A stretch of 64,000 nucleotides of DNA from the NCBI GenBank assembly GCA_030651575.1, contig JAUSFB010000045.1, forward strand, positions 1 through 64,000, written 5' to 3'. Shown here in pieces: positions 10,701 to 17,344 of the stretch. This DNA is from Phaeospirillum sp. Its GTDB lineage: Bacteria > Pseudomonadota > Alphaproteobacteria > Rhodospirillales > Magnetospirillaceae. Each line of letters begins with the position of its first letter. Position 1 is the stretch's first letter. Below the pieces are notes generated by a model. It had not been told where the DNA came from, made no database searches, and saw only the letters and a program-made list of their open reading frames with translations. The translations under genes were made by a program, and so were the position numbers.

Positions 10701-11107
10701 GGCGTGGCCGGTGGCGGCGGCGGCGCGGTCGATGCGGTGGGGGCCTTGCTTTCGGTCAGATCGACCACCACCGAATTTCCGGTCTGAAAGCTTTTCACCA
10801 CCACCGGCGCCACCAGCGGAAAGGTGGCCATCTTGCGGTCGGGACTGACGGTGACGCCCTTGAGGTACCGGGCCAGCGGCTTTAGCACCGCCTTGGCGTC
10901 GCCGACGATGGGTTTGTCGAATCTGACGATCAACTGGCTGTTGACCACCTCGGCCGAGAAGTTGACCGGGCCATCCCAGTCGAACACCATGCGGCCGAAA
11001 TTGTCATGCTCGGCAGCGCGGGGAGACGTCTGGGCGAACGCAAGCGCCACCGGCCCCAGCAAGGCCGTGATCAGGGAGATGATCTGGAAGAGGCGACGCA
11101 CCGCCAT
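7751..11107 (-). CDS. Large periplasmic TPR protein with AMIN-like N-terminal repeats
   Basis: About 1,118 residues. It begins with a Sec-type signal sequence (MAVRRLFQIISLITALLGPV...AFA). Two or three AMIN-like units follow, recognisable as FGRMVFDWDGPV near residue 38 and FNRLVFDWPKPV near residue 180, each with an IxFDKP/INFDRI partner strand. A Pro/Ala/Lys linker separates them from a long helical C-terminal half resembling tetratricopeptide repeats (for example LSYLAGIAAMTGKQYDQAIS). AMIN domains localise proteins to the envelope and TPRs mediate protein assembly, so a structural role around the flagellum is plausible but unproven. An alternative start at 11143 adds 12 residues ahead of the signal sequence. 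The gene follows cheZ by 7-40 bases and is probably co-transcribed with it. Confidence 0.75.
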   Translation of the reverse strand: MAVRRLFQIISLITALLGPVALAFAQTSPRAAEHDNFGRMVFDWDGPVNFSAEVVNSQLIVRFDKPIVGDAKAVLKPLARYLKGVTVSPDRKMATFPLVAPVVVKSFQTGNSVVVDLTESKAPTASTAPPPPPATPTPQDPKPAKPATPPPAAPAEANGPATDLMVRGGEHTGFNRLVFDWPKPVGYTVDEAGGRVSINFDRIANINATSLKASLPSDVGFLEARNSGKGTSVVLSLPPGMRVRHFTSGPRIALDLVRPAGAPPPPRTNGATAPPLAPALGSEEQPPALKPLAPQPAAPPAEAKTNGKTNGKAPPPAEAADKPADAIQAAPVGKVVSLGFAFDKPTGAAVFRRAGWLWAIFDLKAEMDTKLLKRTGGDVVLHVEQIQGFKGTAVRMITRPGFNPSVRKEGQLWVLDIHEQPIAPKVGAEIRTQLDFQDRGRVVISMADGSPSLVLRDPEVGDSIQVVTVPAIGVGVRAGRDYPGVEILPSAQGAAALLRIDTARVEVSKANVEISMPGGLYLSSAMGAGSEMAGGGVGEPAIGAEVMATGPLDISKWLRGGNDKFVDDHRKLQSRMAFIRPDEKNAQRLEIARHYLANGFGAEALGVARIMAAADPQIVDTPAFRAVRGAASFLMHRDADAVADLSMPALQSDPKVQLFLAAASARSLPDPNKHALVLRLAPEDIKGWPRTLRMELGEVAAKTVAAAGDSKGAAKIVDAMMGTGLSRRDVGKLSYLAGIAAMTGKQYDQAISRFRDAEASESRPDRAYAARDRVELMLRLGKMTPAEAIRELEKLRFAWRGEDFEYQLMKRLGQLQIAAGRYGEGLRSMHSLATNYPDNPDIPKVMEEMNEAFNRLFLGGDADKLQPVVAIGLYDEFQELTPPGTKGDEMIRRLADRLASVDLLDRAGELLRHQVEFRLSGLDKARIGARLAFLNISDRKPGLAMEALEASEVPDIPADLTAQRRYLRVQALDDLGRSAEALALIINDQSDQARKLRGDIYWRLKKWPEAATSLESTIEKPLGNKPLAPVMARRLLDTAIAMTLARDERGLTRLRRTYAPLMAATEWKEAFDLLTSEPERGIIDYRRVGEKIKQVQDFQTFMAEWRNRVKTQGLSSIN

Positions 11108-11149
11108 TCGCCTTACGTCGCGGGCTTGGCCGGCAGCCTCCATGGAGGA

Positions 11150-11794
11150 CTAGTCGAAGCTGGCCAGCAGCGCGTCGATATCGGCCTGATTGGTGCCGTT
11201 GCCGGGCAGCTGCGGGCCGTTGAGAAGGTCTTGGTCGGTCAATTCCGCCGCCGCGCCCTTCTTGGTCGAGCCATCATCGAATTCGGCGCCGAACATCTTG
11301 ACCAGGCTTTCGACCCGGTCTTCGATTTCCTTCAACGCCCGGACCACCTTGGTGATGCGCTGGCCGGTAATGTCCTGGAACGTGCAAGCCTCGAAGATCC
11401 GGGTGGTTATCTCGTCCAGCTTGCCGGCAACCTCCGGGTCGAGGGTCGGAGAGAGGTTGCCCAGGCTTTCGGCCGCATCCATGATTTCGTTGGTTGCGGC
11501 CTCGGTCGCACCGACGATCGCATCAAGCTCGTCGGTGGCCGAGGCGATGAACTCGTTCTTGATCTCGCCCGGGCGCAGGGCGGCGATCTCTTCCTTGGCC
11601 GCGCGGATATACTGCGACAGGGATTCCAACTCGCGATAGAGTCGCAAATCCCCGGCGCTGATATCCCCGGCCATGGTATCGAGTATCGCCCGCACCACCT
11701 CGCCGATTTGATCGACGTGGACGGTATCGCCATGTTCCTGGCGAATGGCGTCTAATCGCAGTTCTAGATCGCGGTCAACGCCCCTCGCCGACAT
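11150..11794 (-). CDS. cheZ: Chemotaxis protein phosphatase CheZ
   Basis: A 214-residue, mostly helical protein with the CheZ catalytic motif FQDITGQRI. Asp141 and Gln145 correspond to the E. coli CheZ residues that bind Mg and position water for CheY-P hydrolysis. The C-terminal tail ADIDALLASFD matches the CheY-binding peptide at the end of CheZ proteins after a flexible linker. CheZ dephosphorylates CheY-P, terminating the signal to the flagellar switch. It lies directly downstream of cheY (24-base gap) on the same strand. Many alphaproteobacteria lack CheZ and use phosphate-sink CheYs, so its presence is informative about signal termination here. Confidence 0.93.
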   Translation of the reverse strand: MSARGVDRDLELRLDAIRQEHGDTVHVDQIGEVVRAILDTMAGDISAGDLRLYRELESLSQYIRAAKEEIAALRPGEIKNEFIASATDELDAIVGATEAATNEIMDAAESLGNLSPTLDPEVAGKLDEITTRIFEACTFQDITGQRITKVVRALKEIEDRVESLVKMFGAEFDDGSTKKGAAAELTDQDLLNGPQLPGNGTNQADIDALLASFD

Positions 11795-11818
11795 GGTGCC
11801 GAACCCCCGGATATGGAA

Positions 11819-12205
11819 CTAGAAGTCGCCCAATACACTCGTCATCTTGGTCTTCAACGTTTCGGCGTTGAAGGGTTTGACAATGTAGTTGGACACGCCG
11901 GCTTCCTTGGCCGCGATGACGTTTTCCGACTTTGACTCGGCGGTCACCATGATGAAGGGAACCGGCTTCAGCTTGGGATCGGCTCGAACTTCGCGCAGCA
12001 GCTGCAAGCCGGTCATGGGCTCCATGTTCCAGTCGGAAATGACCAGACCATAGCTGCCGACCCGAAGCATCTGTAGCGCCATGGCGCCATCGGTTGCTTC
12101 ATCGACGTTATTGAAACCTAGCTGCTTGAGCAGGTTACGGATGATTCGCAACATCGTTTTATAGTCATCCACGATGAGGACGTTCATATTCTTATCGACA
12201 GCCAT
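11819..12205 (-). CDS. cheY: Chemotaxis response regulator CheY
   Basis: A stand-alone receiver domain of 128 residues with all catalytic positions: acidic pair Asp13/Asp14 in VLIVDDYKTM, phosphoacceptor Asp58 in VISDWNMEP, Thr88 in IMVTAES and Lys110 in IVKPFN. The WNMEP context after the phosphoacceptor is typical of motor-binding CheY. It would bind FliM (encoded upstream in this run) when phosphorylated. An AGGAG site lies 7 bases before the ATG. The 117-base gap upstream holds a palindrome and may contain its own promoter. Confidence 0.97.
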   Translation of the reverse strand: MAVDKNMNVLIVDDYKTMLRIIRNLLKQLGFNNVDEATDGAMALQMLRVGSYGLVISDWNMEPMTGLQLLREVRADPKLKPVPFIMVTAESKSENVIAAKEAGVSNYIVKPFNAETLKTKMTSVLGDF

Positions 12206-12287
12206 TCATCCGCTCCTTCGAGACACCAGCCACCAGAAACCGAGAACCGGTAACCCACGAATTTTCCTAGTTAAGATACAGAACCAC

Positions 12288-12299
12288 ACTTGCGCAAGT
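12288..12299. promoter_or_regulatory. 12-bp perfect palindrome upstream of cheY
   Basis: ACTTGCGCAAGT reads identically on both strands and lies about 85 bases upstream of the cheY start, in the AT-richer gap between motE and cheY. On the cheY strand it overlaps a possible weak promoter (TTGCGC, 18 bases, TAACTA). It could be an operator for a dimeric regulator; no protein can be assigned. Confidence 0.3.
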
Positions 12300-12322
12300 C
12301 ATTTTTATGCAATTCCTGTTTA

Positions 12323-13126
12323 TTACCCGCCTGAAGCCGCTTTTGGCATCGGTATCTGGCGTCTTTGCGCCAGTTCGGAAGTAACGGCTTGCGCCTTGGA
12401 CGGGTCCATTTCGGCCAGGATCGGAGCCACGCGCTGTTCCTTCATGCGCTCCAACACTTCAAGAAGGATGCTCATTTCCAGCTTCTCGAAGATTTTTGCA
12501 GCCTCCTTGGGCTTCATATTTTCGTAAATCTTGACCAGCGACCGCATTTTATTGTCTTCCTGGTCGTTGTATTGCCGCAGCAGGCCTTCGATGGTGTGCT
12601 GGAGGGTCTTCATCTCGGCGACCTTGCGGTCGATCTGATCCTCGGCGGCCTTCAACAGGGCTTCGCGCCGTTCGATATCGCGCTCGCGCACATCCAGCGA
12701 GCCGCGCCGCTCCTGCAATTTTTGCAGCACGTCCAGTTCGGTCTGGGTCATGCTGCCGTTATTGGCGTCCCCAGAGGAGGTGCTGGCCGGCGTGGCGGCC
12801 GGCGGCGGTTCCTTGGCGGGGGTGGTGGCGGCGGGTTGGGCCTGGGTCGGCGGCGGCGGTGCGGGCGCGGGCTTGGCCGGCTGCTGCGCCTGAAGCTCCG
12901 AGACCGAAACCGAGCCGGGGCCGAAAATACCCTTGAAGATATCGGTCACCCGCACCGACAGCATCAGCACGCCGACGAAGATCAGGATCGGCAGCAGCCG
13001 CACGATGGGGGGCTTGCCGGTGGGCGGGGGGGCGCGGTCGTGTGCGCCGGTAATGGGCGGCAGGTTCGCGGCCTTGAGGTTGCGGGGCGGCGGCGGTTTG
13101 CTTTGCTTGCGGGTCTTGGTGGCCAT
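12323..13126 (-). CDS. motE: MotE-like flagellar stator chaperone (MgtE N-terminal-like domain)
   Basis: A 267-residue protein. After a basic, proline-rich cytoplasmic N-terminus there is one transmembrane helix near residues 43-62 (IVRLLPILIFVGVLMLS). A periplasmic Pro/Ala/Gln linker (about 75-125) and a coiled coil (about 130-200, RDIERREALLKAAEDQ) follow. The C-terminal domain is MgtE-N/MotE-like (KPKEAAKIFEKLEMSILLEV...AEMDPSKAQAVTSEL). MotE in alphaproteobacteria stabilises periplasmic MotC and so supports stator function. The position between the DUF6468 gene and cheY fits the conserved alphaproteobacterial flagellar order. The assignment rests on architecture and context. Confidence 0.85.
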   Translation of the reverse strand: MATKTRKQSKPPPPRNLKAANLPPITGAHDRAPPPTGKPPIVRLLPILIFVGVLMLSVRVTDIFKGIFGPGSVSVSELQAQQPAKPAPAPPPPTQAQPAATTPAKEPPPAATPASTSSGDANNGSMTQTELDVLQKLQERRGSLDVRERDIERREALLKAAEDQIDRKVAEMKTLQHTIEGLLRQYNDQEDNKMRSLVKIYENMKPKEAAKIFEKLEMSILLEVLERMKEQRVAPILAEMDPSKAQAVTSELAQRRQIPMPKAASGG

Positions 13127-13136
13127 GGCGCAGCCC

Positions 13137-13685
13137 TCATCTCATGGATTGCATGGCGCGCAGCAGCTCGCGCTCGGCTTCGGAGCGTTCGTCGCTTTCC
13201 GCCTCGCTGGCGGCGGCCGCGGCGGCGATGGCGGCCTGTTGGGCCGCCCGCGAGCCTGCTCCCCGCTGCATGGGGGCGCGTTCGGCGCTTGGGGCGTTCC
13301 CACGGGCCGGCGGCTGCGGCTCGGCCCGTCCCGGGCCTTCCATGCGGGGGGCGGGGACGTCCGTGCGGGCGGTGCGGACGGCATTCTCCAGCCGGTTGGC
13401 CATGGTGTCGGCGCGTTCGATCATGAAGGCCAGATCGTCGCGCAGCGACTGGGCCTTTTCCACCCGTTCCTGTAGGGTCTGGCCGGATTCCTCGGCGGCC
13501 TTGCGCAGTTTGGGGATGGAGGATTCGGCCCTAACCGTGGCCTCGTTGAAATTGATGATGGTCTTGGCAAGGTCGTCGCGGTTCTTGCGCAGGCTGGACA
13601 GGCGCGAGTTCAGCATCACCGCATAGCCGATCGTGGCGATCAGCAGCAGGGACACCACGATGTCGAGGGCGACCTTCCAATCCAC
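13137..13685 (-). CDS. DUF6468-type flagellar-cluster membrane protein
   Basis: A 182-residue protein with an N-terminal transmembrane helix (ALDIVVSLLLIATIGYAVML). A helical, probably coiled-coil region follows to about residue 115 (EESGQTLQERVEKAQSLRDD), then a Pro/Arg/Ala-rich tail. It sits between fliM and motE with gaps of 6 and 10 bases, the place where alphaproteobacteria encode the DUF6468 family. The function is unknown; co-location suggests a role in motor or stator assembly. Confidence 0.75.
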   Translation of the reverse strand: MDWKVALDIVVSLLLIATIGYAVMLNSRLSSLRKNRDDLAKTIINFNEATVRAESSIPKLRKAAEESGQTLQERVEKAQSLRDDLAFMIERADTMANRLENAVRTARTDVPAPRMEGPGRAEPQPPARGNAPSAERAPMQRGAGSRAAQQAAIAAAAAASEAESDERSEAERELLRAMQSMR

Positions 13686-13691
13686 GGTACT

Positions 13692-14888
13692 CTATCCCTT
13701 GTTCTTGTCGCGTCGGCTGGTGTCGTCGACCTGAATGGCGATGTGCTGCCCCTTGCGGCCCATGCGGCCACGGAACAGGGCGATATCGCCGCATCGCATG
13801 TCGACCGGAGAGTCGGCGGTGGCGTTCAGCGTCAGTTTCGATCCGGGCTTCCAGGCCAGCACCTCGCGCAGATTCATCACCTGCTCGTCCAGCACCGCCT
13901 CCAACTCGACCTCGGTCATCCAGAGTTCCTCGGCCAAGTGAGTCTCCCAGATGGAGTCCCGGCCGAACTTTTCACCCATGAACATTTGCAGCAGCAGTTC
14001 GCGCACGGGTTCGAGGGTGGCGTAGGGCAGCAGCAGTTCCAGCCGGCCGCCACGGTCTTCCATGTCGATACGCAGCTTGGCGACGATGGCGGCGTTGCTG
14101 GGCCGCGAGATGGTGGCGAAGCGCGGATTGGTCTCCAGCCGGTCGAACCGGAAGGTCACCGGCGACAGCGGGTCAAAGGCGGCCGACAGGTCGGACAGCA
14201 CCACATGGACCATGCGCTCGACCAGATTGCGTTCGATGGTGGTATAGGGCCGCCCTTCGATTCGCATGGCGGCGGTGCCGCGACGACCGCCCAGCAGCAC
14301 ATCGACGATGGAGTAGATCAGCGACGAATCGACGGTCAGCAGGCCGAAATTGTCCCACTCCTCGGCCTTGAACACCGCCAGCATGGCCGGCAGGGGAATG
14401 GAGTTGAGGTAGTCGCCAAAGCGCAGCGACAAGATGTTGTCCAGCGAGACTTCCACGTTGTCGGACGTGAAGTTGCGCATGGAGGTCGACATCATGCGCA
14501 CCAGCCGGTCGAACACCACTTCCAGCATGGGAAGGCGTTCGTACGAGACCAGGGCGCTGTTGAGGATGGCCTGGATGCCCGACTTGTCGCCGGCGCCGCC
14601 GCCGTCGTCGTCGAAGCCCAGCAGCGAATCGATTTCGTCCTGGTTGAGGACGCGGGTGGCGTCCTTGGCGACCGCGGCCTGGGTTTCCGACGTGCCGCCA
14701 TCTCCGGCGCCGAGCATGGCTTCCCATTCGGCGGCCATCGCGCCGCCGTCCGCCTCGTCTCCGCCTCCGCCTCCGCCCCCTCCGGCATCGCCGCCATCGC
14801 CGTCGCCGGCCATGGCAGCCCATTCCTTCATGAGGGCTTCTTCGTCTTCGGAGCCTCTAGGTTGGCCGCCTTCGTCTTCCATTGCCAT
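13692..14888 (-). CDS. fliM: Flagellar motor switch protein FliM with N-terminal extension
   Basis: A 398-residue FliM, the C-ring protein that binds CheY-P and reverses rotation. The CheY-binding motif EIDSLLG is at residues 85-91, whereas in E. coli it is almost at the N-terminus. The middle domain (SYERLPMLEVVFDRLVR, SLRFGDYLNSIPLPAML, LLGGRRG) and the C-terminal FliN-like domain (SPVDMRCGDIALFRGRMG) are intact. The extra ~80 residues are acidic and glycine-rich, and contain a duplicated EWxAMxGxGDGG motif at 22-33 and 54-65. Two in-frame ATGs (14888, 14882) could serve as start. It is 21 bases downstream of fliL. Confidence 0.95.
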   Translation of the reverse strand: MAMEDEGGQPRGSEDEEALMKEWAAMAGDGDGGDAGGGGGGGGDEADGGAMAAEWEAMLGAGDGGTSETQAAVAKDATRVLNQDEIDSLLGFDDDGGGAGDKSGIQAILNSALVSYERLPMLEVVFDRLVRMMSTSMRNFTSDNVEVSLDNILSLRFGDYLNSIPLPAMLAVFKAEEWDNFGLLTVDSSLIYSIVDVLLGGRRGTAAMRIEGRPYTTIERNLVERMVHVVLSDLSAAFDPLSPVTFRFDRLETNPRFATISRPSNAAIVAKLRIDMEDRGGRLELLLPYATLEPVRELLLQMFMGEKFGRDSIWETHLAEELWMTEVELEAVLDEQVMNLREVLAWKPGSKLTLNATADSPVDMRCGDIALFRGRMGRKGQHIAIQVDDTSRRDKNKG

Positions 14889-14909
14889 CCCAGCATCAAG
14901 ACCGGTCCG

Positions 14910-15458
14910 TTATTGGACCAGCATCTCCTTGAACAAAACATCGCTGACCTTGACCGGCTTGACCGCCGCATTGACCCGGGTCAGCAATTCCTCGCGCAGC
15001 AGATGCATGCCCGACGCGCCCTGAAGATCCTCGATCCGCAGTTCGCGCAGATAGACCTGAAAGTTGTCGACGATTCGCGGCAGCATCTGTTCGACGCGCG
15101 GCTGATCGGTGATGGCTTCCAGTTCCAGCGCCACCCTCAACTTGAGGAAGGCCTGCTTGCGCCCGGTGGTCTGAAGGTTGACCAGCATCTCGGGCAGGTC
15201 CATGAACGCCGCCGCCTGCACCGCCTTGGACGGGGGAGGGGCGGCGGTCGGCGCCGCCTCTTGTTGCTCATCGGCCTTCTTGCCCATGAACTTGTCCAGC
15301 AGCCCCGAGAAATAGACCCCCGCGCCGGCCCCGAGCAAAAGCAGGATCGGCAGCACGATGATCAGGATCTTTTTGATCGGGAGTGCTTTTTTCGGCGCCT
15401 CGGATGAGTCTTCCGAGCCTTCGCCTTCTTCGAAATCTTCTTCCAGGTCTTCGGCCAT
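14910..15458 (-). CDS. fliL: Flagellar basal-body-associated protein FliL
   Basis: A 182-residue FliL, which surrounds the stator and supports torque. It has an acidic cytoplasmic N-terminus, a single transmembrane helix near residues 27-50 (ILIIVLPILLLLGAGAGVYF), an Ala/Pro linker, and the stomatin-like periplasmic domain (LPEMLVNLQTTGRKQAFLKL) ending KVSDVLFKEMLVQ. The start at 15458 is chosen because GGAAGAGG lies 3-5 bases upstream; the frame extends to 15500 with unrelated residues. It is the first gene of the minus-strand flagellar run and faces flgF across 323 bases. Confidence 0.92.
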   Translation of the reverse strand: MAEDLEEDFEEGEGSEDSSEAPKKALPIKKILIIVLPILLLLGAGAGVYFSGLLDKFMGKKADEQQEAAPTAAPPPSKAVQAAAFMDLPEMLVNLQTTGRKQAFLKLRVALELEAITDQPRVEQMLPRIVDNFQVYLRELRIEDLQGASGMHLLREELLTRVNAAVKPVKVSDVLFKEMLVQ

Positions 15459-15781
15459 GGCCCTCTTCCGATGATCGGGGCGCGGCCCCAGTGGAACCAC
15501 ACCCGCGCACTCTAAAAACTAGACCCTGGCGGTTAACAGAAGGTTGCGTTTTCACAAAAGAATGGCGTTTCCCCGTTGTCCGGGGCCGCCCGCATCTCCC
15601 CAATCGCCGCCGTCAGGATAGCAATGCCGGGAGGGGGCGGCAATAACTGCCCGGCACAAGGGGGATGCGCCCGGTCCGATTTCCGGGATCCCCAGCATTT
15701 CCGGGGTTTTTCGTCGTTCCGACATTCTGGCACGGGCCATGCAAGAGTGTTGGCGAACCGTTTTGCCAGTGAGTTGGAACC
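15459..15781. other. Divergent intergenic region between fliL and flgF
   Basis: No credible gene is present. The right end carries a sigma-54-type promoter for flgF. Facing left I found no convincing sigma-54 or sigma-70 element for fliL. The middle is GC-rich with runs such as GCCGGGAGGGGGCGGC. Frames crossing this stretch on the minus strand are shadows of flgF. Confidence 0.6.
15728..15743 (+). promoter_or_regulatory. Sigma-54 (RpoN) promoter upstream of flgF
   Basis: TGGCACGGGCCATGCA matches the sigma-54 consensus (TGGCACGN4TTGCA). The invariant GG at 15729-15730 and GC at 15741-15742 are separated by exactly 10 bases. Transcription would begin about 12 bases further on, giving a leader of roughly 25-30 bases to the flgF ATG at 15782. 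RpoN-dependent middle flagellar genes are common in proteobacteria. An activator of the FlbD/FlrC type would be needed and is not in the window. Confidence 0.8.
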
Positions 15782-16522
15782 ATGCAGAACACATCTTACA
15801 TCGCTTTGTCCCGCCAGTCGGCCCTGTGGCGTCAGTTGGACGTGGTCGCCAATAACATGGCGAACGCCAACACCCCCGCCTACAAGGGGCAGCAGATGAT
15901 GTTCAAGGAATTCCTGGTCCCGACCCGCTCCACCGAGCGCGCCATCGGCGGCAAGCTGTCCTTTGTCCAAGACGTCGGCGTGCTGCGCGATGTTCGCGAA
16001 GGGCCGCTGACCAAGACCGACAACGCGCTGGATTTCGCCATTCATGGCGACGGCTATTTCCAGATTGAGACCGAAGGGGGCATGCGTTATGGCCGCAACG
16101 GGCATTTCCGGCTCGATCAGACCGGCATGCTGGTGAACAGCCAGGGCTTCGCGGTGATGGACGACCGCGACCAGCCGATCATCTTCGCCCCCAACGAGAC
16201 CCGGATCGAAGTCGGCGAGGACGGCTCCATCTCCACCGAGAACGGCCGTGTCGCCAAGATCAAGGTGGTCAAGTTCACCAACGATCAGGAATTGCGCAAT
16301 GCCGGGGACTCGCTGTTCGAGACCACCCAGGACCCCGAGACGGTCCAACGTCCCAATATCGTCCAGGGCATGATGGAAGAGTCGAATGTCCAGCCGGTGG
16401 TCGAGATGACCCGGATGACCTCGATCCTGCGGGAATACCAAGGTGTTCAGAAGATGTTGGACGCCGAACATGAACGTCAATTGAAGGCCATTCAGCTCCT
16501 GTCGGGCGCCAAGGCGTCTTAA
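15782..16522 (+). CDS. flgF: Flagellar proximal rod protein FlgF
   Basis: A 246-residue rod protein. The N-terminal SALWRQLDVVANNMANANTPAYKG is the rod/hook-family signature (ANNMANANT), the centre has the FlgG-like DNALDFAIHGDGYFQIET, and the C-terminus ends in the helical NVQPVVEMTRMTSILREYQG motif. FlgF forms part of the proximal rod in the periplasm and is exported by the flagellar type III apparatus, so no Sec signal is expected. It is the first gene of flgF-flgG-flgA-flgH and lies directly downstream of the sigma-54 promoter. Confidence 0.95.
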   Translation: MQNTSYIALSRQSALWRQLDVVANNMANANTPAYKGQQMMFKEFLVPTRSTERAIGGKLSFVQDVGVLRDVREGPLTKTDNALDFAIHGDGYFQIETEGGMRYGRNGHFRLDQTGMLVNSQGFAVMDDRDQPIIFAPNETRIEVGEDGSISTENGRVAKIKVVKFTNDQELRNAGDSLFETTQDPETVQRPNIVQGMMEESNVQPVVEMTRMTSILREYQGVQKMLDAEHERQLKAIQLLSGAKAS

Positions 16523-16551
16523 TTCGGGCTATTAGGGGAAGGATAATCGCC

Positions 16552-17337
16552 ATGCGCTCGCTGAATATCGCCGCCACCGGAATGCTCGCTCAGCAGACCA
16601 ACGTCGAAGTGATCTCCAACAACATCGCCAACATGAACACCACCGCGTTCACGCGGCGCCGGCCGGAATTCGCCGACCTGCTGTATCAGAACCTGCGCCG
16701 CGTCGGCTCGCAGTCGTCCGATACCGGCACCATCGTGCCGACCGGCGTGCAGTTGGGCCTGGGCGTCAAGACCACGGCGGTGTACCGCATCACCGAGCAG
16801 GGCAGCGTCCAGAGCACCGACAACACCTTGGACATGGCGATCCAGGGCAAGGGTTACTTCCGGGTTCTGCTGCCCTCGGGCGAGACCGCCTATACCCGTG
16901 ATGGCGCCTTCCAGCTGTCGCCCGAAGGCAATATCGTCACCCATGAAGGCTTTCTGGTGCAGCCGCAGATCACCATTCCGTCCGACGCGGTCAGCGTCAC
17001 CATCGACGCCACCGGTCAGGTGATCGTCAAGCAGGACGGCCAGACCCAGAGCCAGGTCAAGGGTCAGTTGACCCTGGCGACCTTCGCCAACGACGCCGGT
17101 CTGGAAGCGCGCGGCGGCAATCTGTTCATGGAGACCCCGGCCTCGGGCCAGCCCACCACCCAGCCGCCCGGTAAGCCCGGCTTTGGCACGGTGTTGCAGG
17201 GCTACCTGGAGACCTCCAACGTCAATGTGGTCGCCGAGGTCACCAATCTGATCGGCGCCCAGCGCGCCTACGAAATGAATTCGAAGGTCATTCAGGCCTC
17301 CGACGAGATGCTCTCCACCATCAATCAGATGAAGTGA
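16552..17337 (+). CDS. flgG: Flagellar distal rod protein FlgG
   Basis: A 261-residue protein of the FlgG family: MRSLNIAATGMLAQQTNVEV at the start, VISNNIANMNTTAFTRRRPE, the central STDNTLDMAIQGKGYFRV, and the C-terminal NVNVVAEVTNLIGAQRAYEM followed by KVIQASDEMLSTINQMK. FlgG builds the distal rod that passes the P and L rings. The length matches the E. coli protein (260). It lies 29 bases after flgF with a GGGGAAGGA site. Confidence 0.97.
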   Translation: MRSLNIAATGMLAQQTNVEVISNNIANMNTTAFTRRRPEFADLLYQNLRRVGSQSSDTGTIVPTGVQLGLGVKTTAVYRITEQGSVQSTDNTLDMAIQGKGYFRVLLPSGETAYTRDGAFQLSPEGNIVTHEGFLVQPQITIPSDAVSVTIDATGQVIVKQDGQTQSQVKGQLTLATFANDAGLEARGGNLFMETPASGQPTTQPPGKPGFGTVLQGYLETSNVNVVAEVTNLIGAQRAYEMNSKVIQASDEMLSTINQMK

Positions 17338-17344
17338 GGCTGTC

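Noticed and set aside
8618-10885. Long plus-strand frame opposite the TPR protein gene
   Set aside because: The product is Arg/Gly/His-rich with no recognisable fold, while the opposite strand encodes a signal sequence, AMIN-like units and TPRs.
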